This document shows, piece by piece, positions 49,401-54,700 of a stretch of 64,000 nt of DNA. The notes beneath the pieces were generated by a model. It had not been told where the DNA came from. It did not search any database and worked only from the letters and a program-made list of their open reading frames with translations. Every line of letters starts with the position of its first letter. Positions within the stretch are counted from its first letter, which is position 1. Source of the stretch: Gynuella sunshinyii YC6258 (GTDB lineage Bacteria > Pseudomonadota > Gammaproteobacteria > Pseudomonadales > Natronospirillaceae); the NCBI RefSeq assembly GCF_000940805.1, contig NZ_CP007142.1, positions 3,076,593 to 3,140,592 of the forward strand, given 5' to 3'. A program made the position numbers and the translations under genes.

Positions 49401-50571
49401 GGGCGCGCTCGGTGATACCGGGGAGCAGCTGTGTCTGGCGTTGGGGCGGCATTATCAGGCCCGACTGGTGATTCTGTCGCGGCGTTCGGAAGCAGAGGTG
49501 GAACCAGTGCTGCAACGTATCCGTGCCAGTGGTGCGCGGGTGTTGTACCGCAGTGTGGATATTCTTGACCGTGAGGCCTTGCAGCGGGTGATGGATAAAC
49601 TGCACCAGGAAGGCATTTTCCTGCAGGGCGTGATTCATCTGGCGCGGCAGGTCTGTAATGGTCCGATCACCGAAAAATCCCTGCAAACGTTCCATGAGGT
49701 CATCGCCGCCAAAGTGACCGGCAGCCTGAACATTGATGCGGTCACCGCCAATCAGCCGCTGGACTTCTTTCTGATGTATTCCTCGCTGGCAGCTTTCGGG
49801 CTGGCCGGATCGGCGGATTATGCCTTTGCCTGCGCGTTTCAGAATGCCTTGGCGCTTCATCGTCATGAACGGGTGGCCAAGGGCCAGCGTCATGGTCTCA
49901 GCCGTTCCCTCTGCTGGGGGCAATGGGCCGTGGATGGCGCTGTGTCTGACGCGCAACTGACAGACCGGCTGCATCAGCTGAAGCGGCGCGGTATCGACAG
50001 TATTGACGCTGAGTCTGCCTTACAGGCGATGGTCTTCAGCCTGCAAAGTCCGCATTGCGTACTGGCCTTGCTGCCGGTGTCCGATCCGCTCAAAGCGCGC
50101 ACCGTCATTGGTTGGGACACCCCGGTTGCAACCCCTTTTTCTGCCATGGATATCGACGCCGCGATTCAGGCGTTCAGCGCTGGTGAATGGGATCAGTCGC
50201 GGTTTGCGGCTTATCTCAATGAACTGGCCGATGATGCCCTCAGTGAATCGCAGCAGCAGCGCATTCTGAGCTTGATTCAATCCCGTCAAAACATTGCGGA
50301 AACGTCGTCTGCACCGGTACCGGCTGATCTGACGGCTACTTTGCAGCAGGCGGCGCAGAAAGTACTGAAATTATCCGCTGCCGAACTGGACTGGGATCAG
50401 CCCTTATCGATCTATGGCATGGATTCCATTGTGGCCATGCAGCTGGCAACCACTTTGGAGCGGGCGCTGAACATCAGTGTGAAACCTGGCTGGTTGATTG
50501 AATATCCGACGCTGAATCAGTTTGCCGGCAGACTGGCTGAAGCCACCCGCATGAGTGAAGCCGCATTATGA
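34153..50571 (+). CDS. trans-AT polyketide synthase PKS2 (ACP of module 4, modules 5-8)
   Basis: A 5472-aa PKS. The ATG at 34153 overlaps the PKS1 stop (ATGA) with GAGGA just upstream; an in-frame codon 180 bp earlier is inside PKS1 and is rejected. Domains by residue: ACP (Ser60); KS5 177- (Cys351), repeat insertion ~803-926, KR (cofactor motif ~1157), cMT (~1598), ACP (Ser1848); KS6 ~1929- (Cys2085), KR (~2708), ACP (Ser3013); KS7 3087- (Cys3261), four ACPs (Ser3810, 3925, 4041, 4153); KS8 ~4247- (Cys4409), KR (~5080), ACP (Ser5425). No AT. It ends with an ACP and its stop overlaps the start of the monooxygenase gene (ATGA). The four tandem ACPs are the main site for the HMGS/ECH1/ECH2 cassette. 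Confidence 0.95.
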   Translation: MNNYSNNHQVNNNVALTDTDNQRLQEKTIHRLRQVLSQVTGLSVERIEPDVRLEHYGIDSMAITRMNQLLRHHFDRLPKTLLFEYQTVNELSQYLLSEYRRQCLNWVGHIAVDQAIQSAATDHPEAAPLTLTSMHEHASTGHSRFATTASGNDDSPSQPSGTQSAVQTPLQSARPTDIAIIGVHGQFPLASSLEAYWQVLKNGQDCIAEIPAVRWPVAGFYEADPHAAVAAQKSYGKWGGFLEGFAEFDPLFFNISPQEAINMDPQERLFLQASWTVLEQAGYSRQRLADCCQHNVGVYAGVTKTGYSLYAETLQRLGENLAPRTSFGSIANRVSYALDLNGPSMPIDTMCSSSLTAIHEACESIIRGECVMAIAGGVNLYLHPQTYVDMSALRMLSTDGKCRSFGAGGNGYVPGEGVGVVLLKQLPQALADHDPVHAVIRASQVNHGGRTSGYSVPNPKAQAALIHRALEKAGIPARAVSYIEAHGTGTELGDPIEVSGLTQAFRQHTDDIGFCALGSAKSNIGHLEAAAGVAGLIKVILQLRHQQLVPSLHAQTLNPNIDLDDSPFVVQTTLQPWARPAVQQDGQQIEYPRIAGISSFGAGGANAHIVVSEYPAMAVTPNLPQVDEQRPALILLSARHPEALQQIVSNLLTYLADINRAELNLHQLAYTLQVGREAMNERLALMVTSVAELTDKLHGFLRTENDFEGVFHGQVQRDKEAVALFNADEDFQETLSKWLDHGKFSKLLSLWSKGLEIHWQRQYWDMLFPQQTFTMLELPTYPFTRDQYWIPASARETAVQSPLRDTHPNVSVDTHVNGLLRDTHSNTSVDTHVNGLLRDTHSNASVGTHVNNLLRDTHSNASVDTHVNGLSRDTHSNVSVDTHVNGLLRDTHSNASVDTHVNGLLRNASVDTHVNGLSRDTHSNVGVELSSVETDKPPQTWLLQPVWEVISPPLQAEPWPGADAAVIVMGGTAAQHEAIWKTYPDCHVVQTGQASVAEISTALSPLLPIQHIVWLAPDGAPQSLGEERIIDEQQQGILALFRLIKALQALDAGGRELGLTVMTFQAQQVLPGEIVNPVHAGIHGLCGCLAKEYPNWRVRLLDLPEGTDLAAVEGLWCLPARADGDAWAWRRQEWLQQQLLPVVEQNSDRPEVYRDQGVYVVIGGAGGLGEVFSRELIQRCNGRVVWIGRRPLDADIQSRIDALATLGHAPVYIRADATDLTELQHAGAEIKSRFGAIHGIVHSALGSYDQSLSAMDEAQFQSVLAAKVDVCVRIAQVFAGEVLDFVLFFSSLASFGKGRGMGSYAAGCTFKDAFAARLGQQWSCDSKVMNWGFWSIGGGARISTALRNRIEQSQGIVPITAAEGMAALDVLMTRPTRQLATVRTRQPGQLANTRLDESILLPARSEPAGLPAISIQTALPKSPDGEPELNEWIVRLFLTRLWQAGVLRGDSESLIGLRQQAGVLDKYEIWWHELLLELRRRGYIELQADDTCVCLTDKLTLSEADRIAQQWGQQKAHLQQDPDLAGLVSIVDDCAQQLLPLLRGERLITDILFPGGSTARMEPLYKDNTISRYFNDVLTETAVAWIENKLRQKPQNTFRILEIGAGTGGTTSVLLPALAGFQAHISEYCYTDLSDSFLQQAQARYGDRYPFLRYQRLNIEQPLTGQNIDTGGYDLVIATNVLHATRSMRNTLRQAKSALRENGLLLLNEMTDKTVFATLIFGLIDGWSLAQDQALRIPGSPGLTPQSWRMLLDSEGFEPVLMPVPEAQSLAQQIIAAQSDGVIRLQGAVESAPLLPATVPETPAPTIAVEDAGAVMRQLVLDCLATTLRLSADAINVTIPFSDYGLDSILGANFINQLSERLNTRLNTTLIFDHTTTERLSRYLSKHHQLPSAAVAKPASQASASIIQATATPADQDQKAAIQAANPAAIAVVGMSGQFPGAENIDQFWDNLMARRSCVSELPESYLPAQDYAPGREPGKSYCRWGGVLENRACFDPLFFNLSPRDAESMNPHQRLVLQESWRALEHAGYNPRSLAESLTSVFVGSEPNGYIHETFTGSSEAIIASRLSYFLNLRGPTLVVNTGCSSSAVALHLACENLRHGESDMALAGGVFAAIRKSILVTLSQTEMLSYSGVCSSFDDRADGMVMSEGVGMVVLRRLADAERAGDHIYGVITASGMNQDGASNGITAPSGEAQEQLIVDVYRRYGIDPERISFVETHGTGTRLGDPIEVNALTRAFRQFTDKQHFCALGSGKTMIGHTAASAGVIGLIKVLLSLHHRQLPGLMNFQRLNPQIELEPSAFYLHTESRPWLSQDDQPLMAALSSFGHSGTNVHMVIQEYQDQRQVTDLATPVLVPLSAVDPDRLREQVQQLLHWLRTDDARTDGATISLPNLAYTLQLGREAMRTRAAFVVESREQLITQLQQWLDQPASGQAAATADNVNAGQLSACLQQGRLDRVADAWCQGADIDWSPAYQGRTMLRLGLPTYPFAKEHYWQDQAFCDNRSTLPSVPTQAVSAPAGAPVELLIAGRCWQNKAAATVTPAALTDHRILLCDVVVDQRAALQQSLPGADIEVIETSAGQAIDQRYRDLTVQLFEDIRQWLLTRPKSQRLLQVFISSADHQTWARGLSGLLKTARLENPLLVPQLIDLCGHESTLSLPQLALENARTPADDLIRYGRLDEQSVRRQVAAWDEWQPSAIAPMPWKHRGVYLITGGVGGLGMIFAEEICRRVNRPALILIGRSELDDQARRQLDRLRQLGAELEYHPLDISRREAVERLFSDIRQRHGDLNGILHSAGVHRDNYILTKPTAEIDQVLAAKVAGTVHLDAVQGNRALDFFVLFSSGSAVAGNPGQADYAAANGFMDSFAADRQQQVALGQRQGLTVAIDWPLWQRGGMQVDGVTQTAMAARTGMQAMPTAVGIQAFYQVLASDCAHVCVVTGDLARIRSQLAGRSESTETTFSVPVPAGADLREQTADLREQTVMALKRLLGASLKLSVERISSQEPLERYGVDSIVIMDLNNEFASVFGDISKTLLYEYQTLSELADYLIEVYPQQCHQWTGLTTAPVARKPAPIPAPAMTAVQQTGDIAIIGLAGHYPQADQLQDLWQLLKEGRDCITEIPPERWSLTGFFEPDAQTAVAEGRSYGKWGSFLADFAGFDAAFFQISPREAMCMDPQERLFLQCAWETFEDAGYGRERRAATVDNQIGVFVGITKTGYDLYGEAWRQHKKQLYPNTSFASVANRVSYQLNLHGPSMPIDTMCSSSLTAIHEACERLRRGDCKMALAGGVNLYLHANNFIELSVLKMLSKDGKCRSFGDGGDGYVPGEGVGAVLLKPLTQAEADQDRIYGVIRASAVNHGGKTNGYTVPNPVAQGALIQRTLAQAGLSARMINYVEAHGTGTALGDPIEVTGLTQAYRQHTQDSGYCALASVKSNLGHLEAAAGILGLTKILLQLRHQQIAPSLHSSTLNRNIDFTRTPFFVPQQCLPWSRVTLNVDGQPQEYPRTAALSSFGAGGANAHLIVSEYQPALPTPPQQTVTVPVMIVLSARTEERLTAYARRLSVTLQECSHDDLHNIAYTLQVGRDAMDERLAFMADTPADCARMLTDWLAGHSQPLYRGRVNRETEQPVAELTTDDYSSLLQSWVQGALVDWDALYLNGRPRITAVPVYPFVGETFWLSAQTHSQPNTSPLHSTIPVAAPSTTTVTPSHQASRKTSMTTPDDTARISRFGDQSAKPVKLKLQPLSVNSAISTPLPQAENPRPRQSLPDQASATTVPGLGILPTLVNTLAEVLYMPPEQVSLEQSFVELGLDSIVGVEWVNTLNKTFGLHMPSTQVYDYPNLRAFAAWLTTELGAVKPTTPAPQAAVTATVTAATTATAARAVSPPVQTHVDSHAIEQTLVTTLSEVLYMQPQQVNREQSFVELGLDSIVGVEWVNMLNKAFGLSMPSTQVYDYPNLRAFANWLTAELATGEKPAPVATASVAAVAASVTTTAAVTRTITPPAQNRADQSAIEQTLVNTLAEVLYMQPQQVNREQSFVELGLDSIVGVEWVNTLNKTFGLHMPSTQVYDYPNLRAFAAWLTTELGTVNKTASVSQAAVAATATTATATQAVTPPAQNRADQSAIEQTLVNTLAEVLYMQPQQVNRDQSFVELGLDSIVGVEWVNTLNKTFGLHMPSTQVYDYPNLRAFAAWLVGQLAGHMASITRTPEQAKPPAEAIAPVVRDSRPAPAAKPAIATQGAAVSERQPSRFGAIAIIGMSGRYPDAGQLSDYWDNLRNGRNSVREVPRERWDADALYDPDTTEEGRINCKWLGALDDIDCFDPLFFMISPGEAENIDPQHRLFLQESYRAFEDAGYSPEALSQQKCGVYMGIMSYEYAFVASRSNTGNSFSIGAARVPYFLNLKGPAIALDTACSSSLVATHLACQALNNGETDLALSGGVSLYLASQTYVAMCQAGMLSVAGQCKTFDDQADGFVPGEGVGVLVLKRLQDAERDNDHIYGLIVGSGINQDGRTNGITAPSMNSQVELHQDVYQRCGIDPRSISYIEAHGTGTRLGDPIELRALSRVYGEAGVQPQSCAIGSVKTNIGHSSAAAGVASVHKVLLAMQHKTLVPSLNFNTPNRNFDLGQSPFYVNTEVKDWVSPAGQPRRAAVSAFGFSGTNAHLVLEEYIEPAIAPAADPHEPRAIVLSARTEDRLRQVVQQLQQYLQAHPQTNLEALAYTLQLGREAMAERAGWIVDSVGELLQSLNSYLEQGGRQASCYRGQVSQQNSLLDDNSDAATIARWMQQRRYDRLLNLWVQGAAINWRSLYDERPPKRLSLPGYPFERRRCWVSSPRWIDRQALAPEAVSVPVAGAQPSASSEWLVAEEHWQPEALNIATDSWLSRVRARQNHQILIVSDQPGDVQPMQQALKQLADAAGDSYLSWQVGHAGISTLADAISADDAPLTVFCLTAAQDMALSDWMFCAVSTIMTVARKRTVRFYGCVSGENELYRDALSGLFRSATLESTGHRYRLIATPAHQVLEPALALQLIQEWLGDDTDSWPVARIPVVKYQGSQRQRLQLQELTAPPLPDPASSGHFRTGATYLMVGALGDTGEQLCLALGRHYQARLVILSRRSEAEVEPVLQRIRASGARVLYRSVDILDREALQRVMDKLHQEGIFLQGVIHLARQVCNGPITEKSLQTFHEVIAAKVTGSLNIDAVTANQPLDFFLMYSSLAAFGLAGSADYAFACAFQNALALHRHERVAKGQRHGLSRSLCWGQWAVDGAVSDAQLTDRLHQLKRRGIDSIDAESALQAMVFSLQSPHCVLALLPVSDPLKARTVIGWDTPVATPFSAMDIDAAIQAFSAGEWDQSRFAAYLNELADDALSESQQQRILSLIQSRQNIAETSSAPVPADLTATLQQAAQKVLKLSAAELDWDQPLSIYGMDSIVAMQLATTLERALNISVKPGWLIEYPTLNQFAGRLAEATRMSEAAL
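34681..39810 (+). other. Module 5: KS - repeat insert - KR - cMT - ACP
   Basis: KS5 is complete (DTMCSSSL, EAHGTGT, KSNIGH). After the YPF-x-R-x-x-YW linker end, a 17-aa repeat array interrupts the space before the KR. The KR has GGAGGLG but YAAGC in place of YxxxN, as in module 3. The cMT has ILEIGAGTGGTT and TNVLHAT. ACP Ser1848 (YGLDSILG). Predicted alpha-methyl unit, beta-hydroxy or beta-keto. Confidence 0.82.
36559..36930 (+). repeat. In-frame 51-bp minisatellite inside PKS2 (eight copies)
   Basis: Copies begin (AAGGGACACCC or close variant) at 36561, 36612, 36663, 36714, 36765, 36816, 36867 and 36906: seven 51-bp steps, except the last, which is 39 bp because copy 7 lost 12 bp. All lengths are multiples of three, so the frame is kept and each copy encodes RDTHSNASVDTHVNGLL or a variant. 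Each unit is itself two half-units sharing GGACACCCAC. Copies differ by a few substitutions only. No other module linker in the window has such an insert. Confidence 0.93.
39937..43310 (+). other. Module 6: KS - KR - ACP
   Basis: KS6 has NTGCSSSAV (Cys2085), ETHGTGT and GKTMIGHT, so the triad is present although the surroundings diverge from the other KSs. KR6 is intact (GGVGGLG, DYAAANGF) with a B-type Asp (GVHRDNYI). ACP Ser3013 (YGVDSIVIM). Predicted beta-hydroxy output. Confidence 0.83.
43057..43098 (+). repeat. 21-bp tandem duplication in linker before module 6 ACP
   Basis: Two adjacent 21-bp units encode DLREQTA and DLREQTV. The copies differ at a few bases. It is an in-frame linker duplication with no expected effect on catalysis. 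Confidence 0.65.
43411..46735 (+). other. Module 7: KS - ACP - ACP - ACP - ACP (beta-branching)
   Basis: KS7 is complete (DTMCSSSL, EAHGTGT, KSNLGH). No reductive domain follows; instead there are four ACPs, each with LGLDSIVGVEWVN, including the Trp at Ser+6 that recruits the HMGS complex. Spacing between the serines is 115, 116 and 112 residues, and the DNA of the repeats is nearly identical over long stretches, pointing to recent duplication or gene conversion. Ala/Thr/Val-rich linkers separate them. This is the clearest beta-branch site in the cluster. Confidence 0.9.
46894..50545 (+). other. Module 8: KS - KR(atypical) - ACP
   Basis: KS8 is complete (DTACSSSL, EAHGTGT, KTNIGH) and lies directly after the beta-branching ACPs. 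The KR has a changed cofactor loop (YLMVGALGDTGEQ instead of GGxGGLG), Cys for Asn in YxxxN (DYAFACAF) and no B-type Asp (RQVCNGPI), so activity is doubtful. ACP Ser5425 (YGMDSIVAM) ends PKS2. Confidence 0.8.
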
Positions 50572-51710
50572 GTTCAGTCAATCAGGCCATAGCGGCGCTG
50601 TTTGCAGAGGGTCAGCCGGTGCCATCCGTACACGAAGCCGCACCGGAACCGGCACAGACAGCCACGCTCAGTTATGTGTTTTTTTCCGATGTGCGCAAGG
50701 ATATTTCCGATCAACAGAAATATGCCTTTGTGCGTGAACTGGTGGAGTTTGCCGATCAGAACGGCTTTGAGGCGGTCTATTTTCCGGAGCGGCATTTTGC
50801 TGAATTTGGCTCTATTTTCGCCAACAACGCCCTGATGGCGGCTTATTTTGCGCCTCTGACCCGGAATATCCGGCTGCGTTCGGCGGCGGTCACCAACACC
50901 TTGCATCATCCGGCCGCGATTGTGGAAGACTGGGCCATGGTGGATGTGCTCTCCGGTGGCCGGGTTGATCTGGGATTCGGCAGTGGCTGGAACAAGGCCG
51001 ATTTCATTCTCTCGCCCGATACCTGGGAAGACCGCAGCCGCCTGCGCAATGAACGCATTCCGGTGATTCAGACCCTGTGGCGTGGTGGTCAGGTGGCATT
51101 TAAAGGCCCGCATGGCGAGACCTTTGAGACCCGGGTATATCCGCGACCGCTGCAGCCGGAACTCAATATCTGGTACACCACCACCTCTGAAGCAGGTTTC
51201 AAATACGCCGGTGCTCACGGTTATAACGTGTTCACCATGCTGATGAATGGTGATCTGGACAGCCTGCAACGCCAGATAACCCTGTATCGCCAGGCCCGCA
51301 GTGATGCCGGTCTGGTGCCGCAGGACGGTATCGTTTCGCTGTTACAGCATGCCTTCGTTCACCCGGATCTCGACTGGGTCCATCAGGTGGTCAGAGCACC
51401 GCTGCTCGACTATATCCGCAGCAATGTCAGCTCCCAGGTACGGGCCGGACATCTGGCGCTGGACCGGGATGGCATCGATAAAACCGCAGAGTACGCCTAT
51501 ACCCGCTATTTCCAGCAGGCCGGTGTGTTTGGCTCACCGGCGCAGGCGCGGGCGCAGATTGATCGTGTCATCCGGGCCGGTGTGAACGATGTTGTGCTGT
51601 TGCAGGATTTTGGCGTTGATTACGCCGCTGTCAGAGAAACCTTTCCTCACCTGATCCCATTGGTAAACCACTGTCATACCGCTGCACCCAGGAGTACGAC
51701 CCTTGTCTGA
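50568..51710 (+). CDS. Luciferase-like (LLM) flavin-dependent monooxygenase of the PKS operon
   Basis: A 380-aa member of the bacterial luciferase-like monooxygenase superfamily, of the subgroup tied to natural product synthases. It should use reduced flavin and O2. Residues 1-35 are a low-complexity leader; the TIM barrel follows with NGFEAVYFPERHFAEFG (~66-81), ALMAAYFAPLTRNIRLRSAAV, and VDVLSGGRVDLGFGSGW (~125-141). The gene is translationally coupled on both sides: its ATG overlaps the PKS2 stop (ATGA), and the PKS3 TTG lies just before its own stop. Sitting exactly between an elongating module (M8) and the KS0-ACP module M9, it probably oxidises the ACP-bound chain there, by alpha-hydroxylation or oxygen insertion. 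The reaction itself is not determined by the sequence. Confidence 0.88.
   Translation: MSSVNQAIAALFAEGQPVPSVHEAAPEPAQTATLSYVFFSDVRKDISDQQKYAFVRELVEFADQNGFEAVYFPERHFAEFGSIFANNALMAAYFAPLTRNIRLRSAAVTNTLHHPAAIVEDWAMVDVLSGGRVDLGFGSGWNKADFILSPDTWEDRSRLRNERIPVIQTLWRGGQVAFKGPHGETFETRVYPRPLQPELNIWYTTTSEAGFKYAGAHGYNVFTMLMNGDLDSLQRQITLYRQARSDAGLVPQDGIVSLLQHAFVHPDLDWVHQVVRAPLLDYIRSNVSSQVRAGHLALDRDGIDKTAEYAYTRYFQQAGVFGSPAQARAQIDRVIRAGVNDVVLLQDFGVDYAAVRETFPHLIPLVNHCHTAAPRSTTLV
51690..51694 (+). promoter_or_regulatory. Ribosome binding site deciding the TTG start of PKS3
   Basis: AGGAG lies eight bases before the TTG at 51703. No ATG or GTG is available nearby in this frame, so TTG is the start and the PKS3 gene overlaps the end of the monooxygenase gene by eight bases. 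Confidence 0.75.
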
Positions 51711-54700
51711 ACATCATTCTTCCAGTCTTGCGCTGATTCGTCAGTGGGCCAGCAAATCCATTGCCGCAGAGGCTCCCTCCACTTCCGGTTCCGATTCCAC
51801 TGCCCACCCGGCAGATGTGGTTATCACCGGTGTCTCGGGGTTTTTCCCCGGGTGCATGGATGTCGCCGGATTCTGGCAGGCGCTGGAGCAGAATCAGCCG
51901 CTCATTGCTGAGCTGAAAACCAGCCGGCCAGAGCTGTATCAGGCGTTGCAGACCACAGGATTGCAGACAACAGGACAGCCGGTCATCGAATGGGGTGGTT
52001 TTATTCCGCAGATCAGCCGGTTTGATCCGGACTTTTTTAAGCTCCTGCCGCTGGAAGCCGAAGAAATGGACCCACGCCAGCGGCTGTTGCTGATCTCGGC
52101 CTGGCAGACACTGCGTGATGCCGGGCTGGAGCCCGCCAGCCTGAAACAAAGCCGTACCGGGGTTTTCATCGGCGCGGAAGGCAATGAATACGGCCAGCTG
52201 ATGCATCAACAGGGATATGTCCCCGGCCTTGGGCTGGGACAGGCCGACAGCATGCTGGCCAACCGGATCTCCTATCAGTTCGATTTCTCCGGACCCAGTG
52301 AGTTGATCAATGCCACCTGTGCCGGATTTGCCGTGGCCCTGCGTCGGGCGGTGGACATGTTACGGGCCGGACAGATCGACCGGGCACTGGTCGGGGCTGC
52401 CAATATCATGCTGTTGCCGCAACCGTTTCAGGCCCTTGCCGCCGCCGGGCAACTGAGTCGTCAGGCCACGGTTCATTCGTTTGGTCAAAGTGGCGATGGT
52501 TTTATTCGCTCCGAAGGCGTCGGCACCATACTGTTGGAACGGGCGCAAGGAGTGCAGCAATCGGGGCGTGGCTGGTACGCCGGAGTGCGCCAGTGTGTTG
52601 AGAACTTTAATGGCCAGGGTGGGGTATCGATGGCGTCACCCAATGTGGACGCCCACGCTGAGCTGATTCAGCACTGTTATCGCAGTGCCGGTATCGATCC
52701 CCGTCAATTGGGTTACATTGAAGCCCAGGGCATGGGACTGCCGGTGGCGGATATGGCTGAATGGTCTGCGTTCAACCGTGCTCTGAGCCGCCTGTGTGAC
52801 GAGCAGGGGCGGTCATTCGAGCCAGGTTTCTGCCGTATCAGCAGTCTCAAACCGGTGATCGGTCATATGCATTCCGCCTCGGCTCTGGGGGCGTTGCTGA
52901 AAATCATTCATGCGTTCCGGCACAACCGCATTCAACCCCTGGCCGGCTTTACCGAAGCCAATGAATATTGTCGTCAGGATGATGTGCCGTGCCGGCTGCT
53001 GACTGAGGCGGAAAACTGGCCGGAATCCCGCACTCCACGACTGGCGGCGCTGCATTCCTTTGGATCGAGCGGCAACAACGTGCATGTGCTGTTACAGGAT
53101 GCCCCGCCGGAGCATCGCAAAGCATTGCCGACAGCCGCGGATATCTGTCGCGACCCCTTGAAGAACGCTGTGCCGTGCTGGTTTTCAGTGCCCGCAGTGG
53201 CCGGGATCGCGTCTGCGAACGCTTCCCCTGAAGCAGTCTTGCAGCAGATTCAGCAGTGGCTGGGACTGGACCCGGCGCAACCTGCCCTGGTGCAGCAGCC
53301 GTTTTCTGAATTGGGCCTGGATTCTGTCTCGGTCGCGGCTTTTGTGACCCGACTGGCAGAGACCTTTAAGGTCCGGGTACGCCAGTCCGATATTTTCAGT
53401 CATGCCACTCCGCAGGCGATGGCTGAATTCGTGGCCGCGCAACAGGCGCGGGCGGAGACAGTCATAAAGCTGTCTCCGGCACTGCCACAACAGGATGACA
53501 TTGCCATTATCGGCATGAGTCTGCGGCTCGCGGGTGCTGACTGTGTCGAGGATTATTGGGAGCTGTTGCGTGAAGGACGCAGCACGATTGCGCCGATTCC
53601 GCCAACCCGCATGGAGATGGCCATGGATGGATCGGTCCAGGGTGCATTCCTGGCTGATATCCGTGGTTTTGATCCGCTGTTTTTCAAGATTTCACCGCAG
53701 GAAGCCGAAGCCATGGACCCGCGTCAGCGGCTGTTGTTGATGCTGGCATGGGAAGCCATAGAGGATGCCGGCTACAACGCCGACGAATGGCGAGATGCCC
53801 GGCATGGCATCTTTCTCGGTCTCGATGAATCCGATTATCCGGTGGATGCCAGCAGTTCCATCACCTCGGTACACAGCGGCACGGCACCGGCGCGACTGGG
53901 GTATTTTCTGGATACCAAGGGGCCGCTGATGGCCATCAGCACCGCCTGTTCTTCGGCTTTGGTAGCACTGCACTATGCCTGCCAGAGTATGCTCCAGGGT
54001 GAGAGTGAACAGGCTCTGGTCGGCGGCTGTCATCTGATCTGTCAGCCACAACGCACCTTTGCGGCGCTGGCATCCATGGGCAGCATGCTATCGTCCGATT
54101 ACACCTGTTATGCCTTTGATCACCGCGCCAATGGCATGGTGCTTGGGGAGGGCGCCGGGATCGTGCTGTTGAAACGGCTGTCTCAGGCTCAGGCCGACGG
54201 TGATTCGATTTACGCAGTCATCAAAGGGTCCGGCATTAATTATGACGGCAAGACCAACGGCCTGACCGCGCCCAATGGCCGCCGACAGCAGGAACTGTAT
54301 CAACAGGTTTATCAGCAGGCTGGCGTGTCTGCTGGCGGGATTGGCTATGTGGTGGCCCACGGTACCGGTACCGAACTGGGCGATCCGGTTGAGGCCAATG
54401 CCCTGATCGATGCGTTTCAGCAGGCGGGTGCGGTGACGCATCAATGCGCGCTGACATCACCCAAATGCAACATCGGCCATACCCAGGCGGCTTCCGGCAT
54501 CATCAATCTGATCACTGCCGCGCTGGCGCTGAAACATCAGCAGATTCCACCGGCACTGAACTACTCGCAGGCCAATGCCGACATCGATTTCGACCACAGT
54601 CCGTTTTACCTCAATACCCGCCTGCAGGACTGGAATCCGCAATGGCCACTGGCGGCGGTCAGTGCGTTTGGGCACACCGGCACCAATGCTCATGCGGTAC

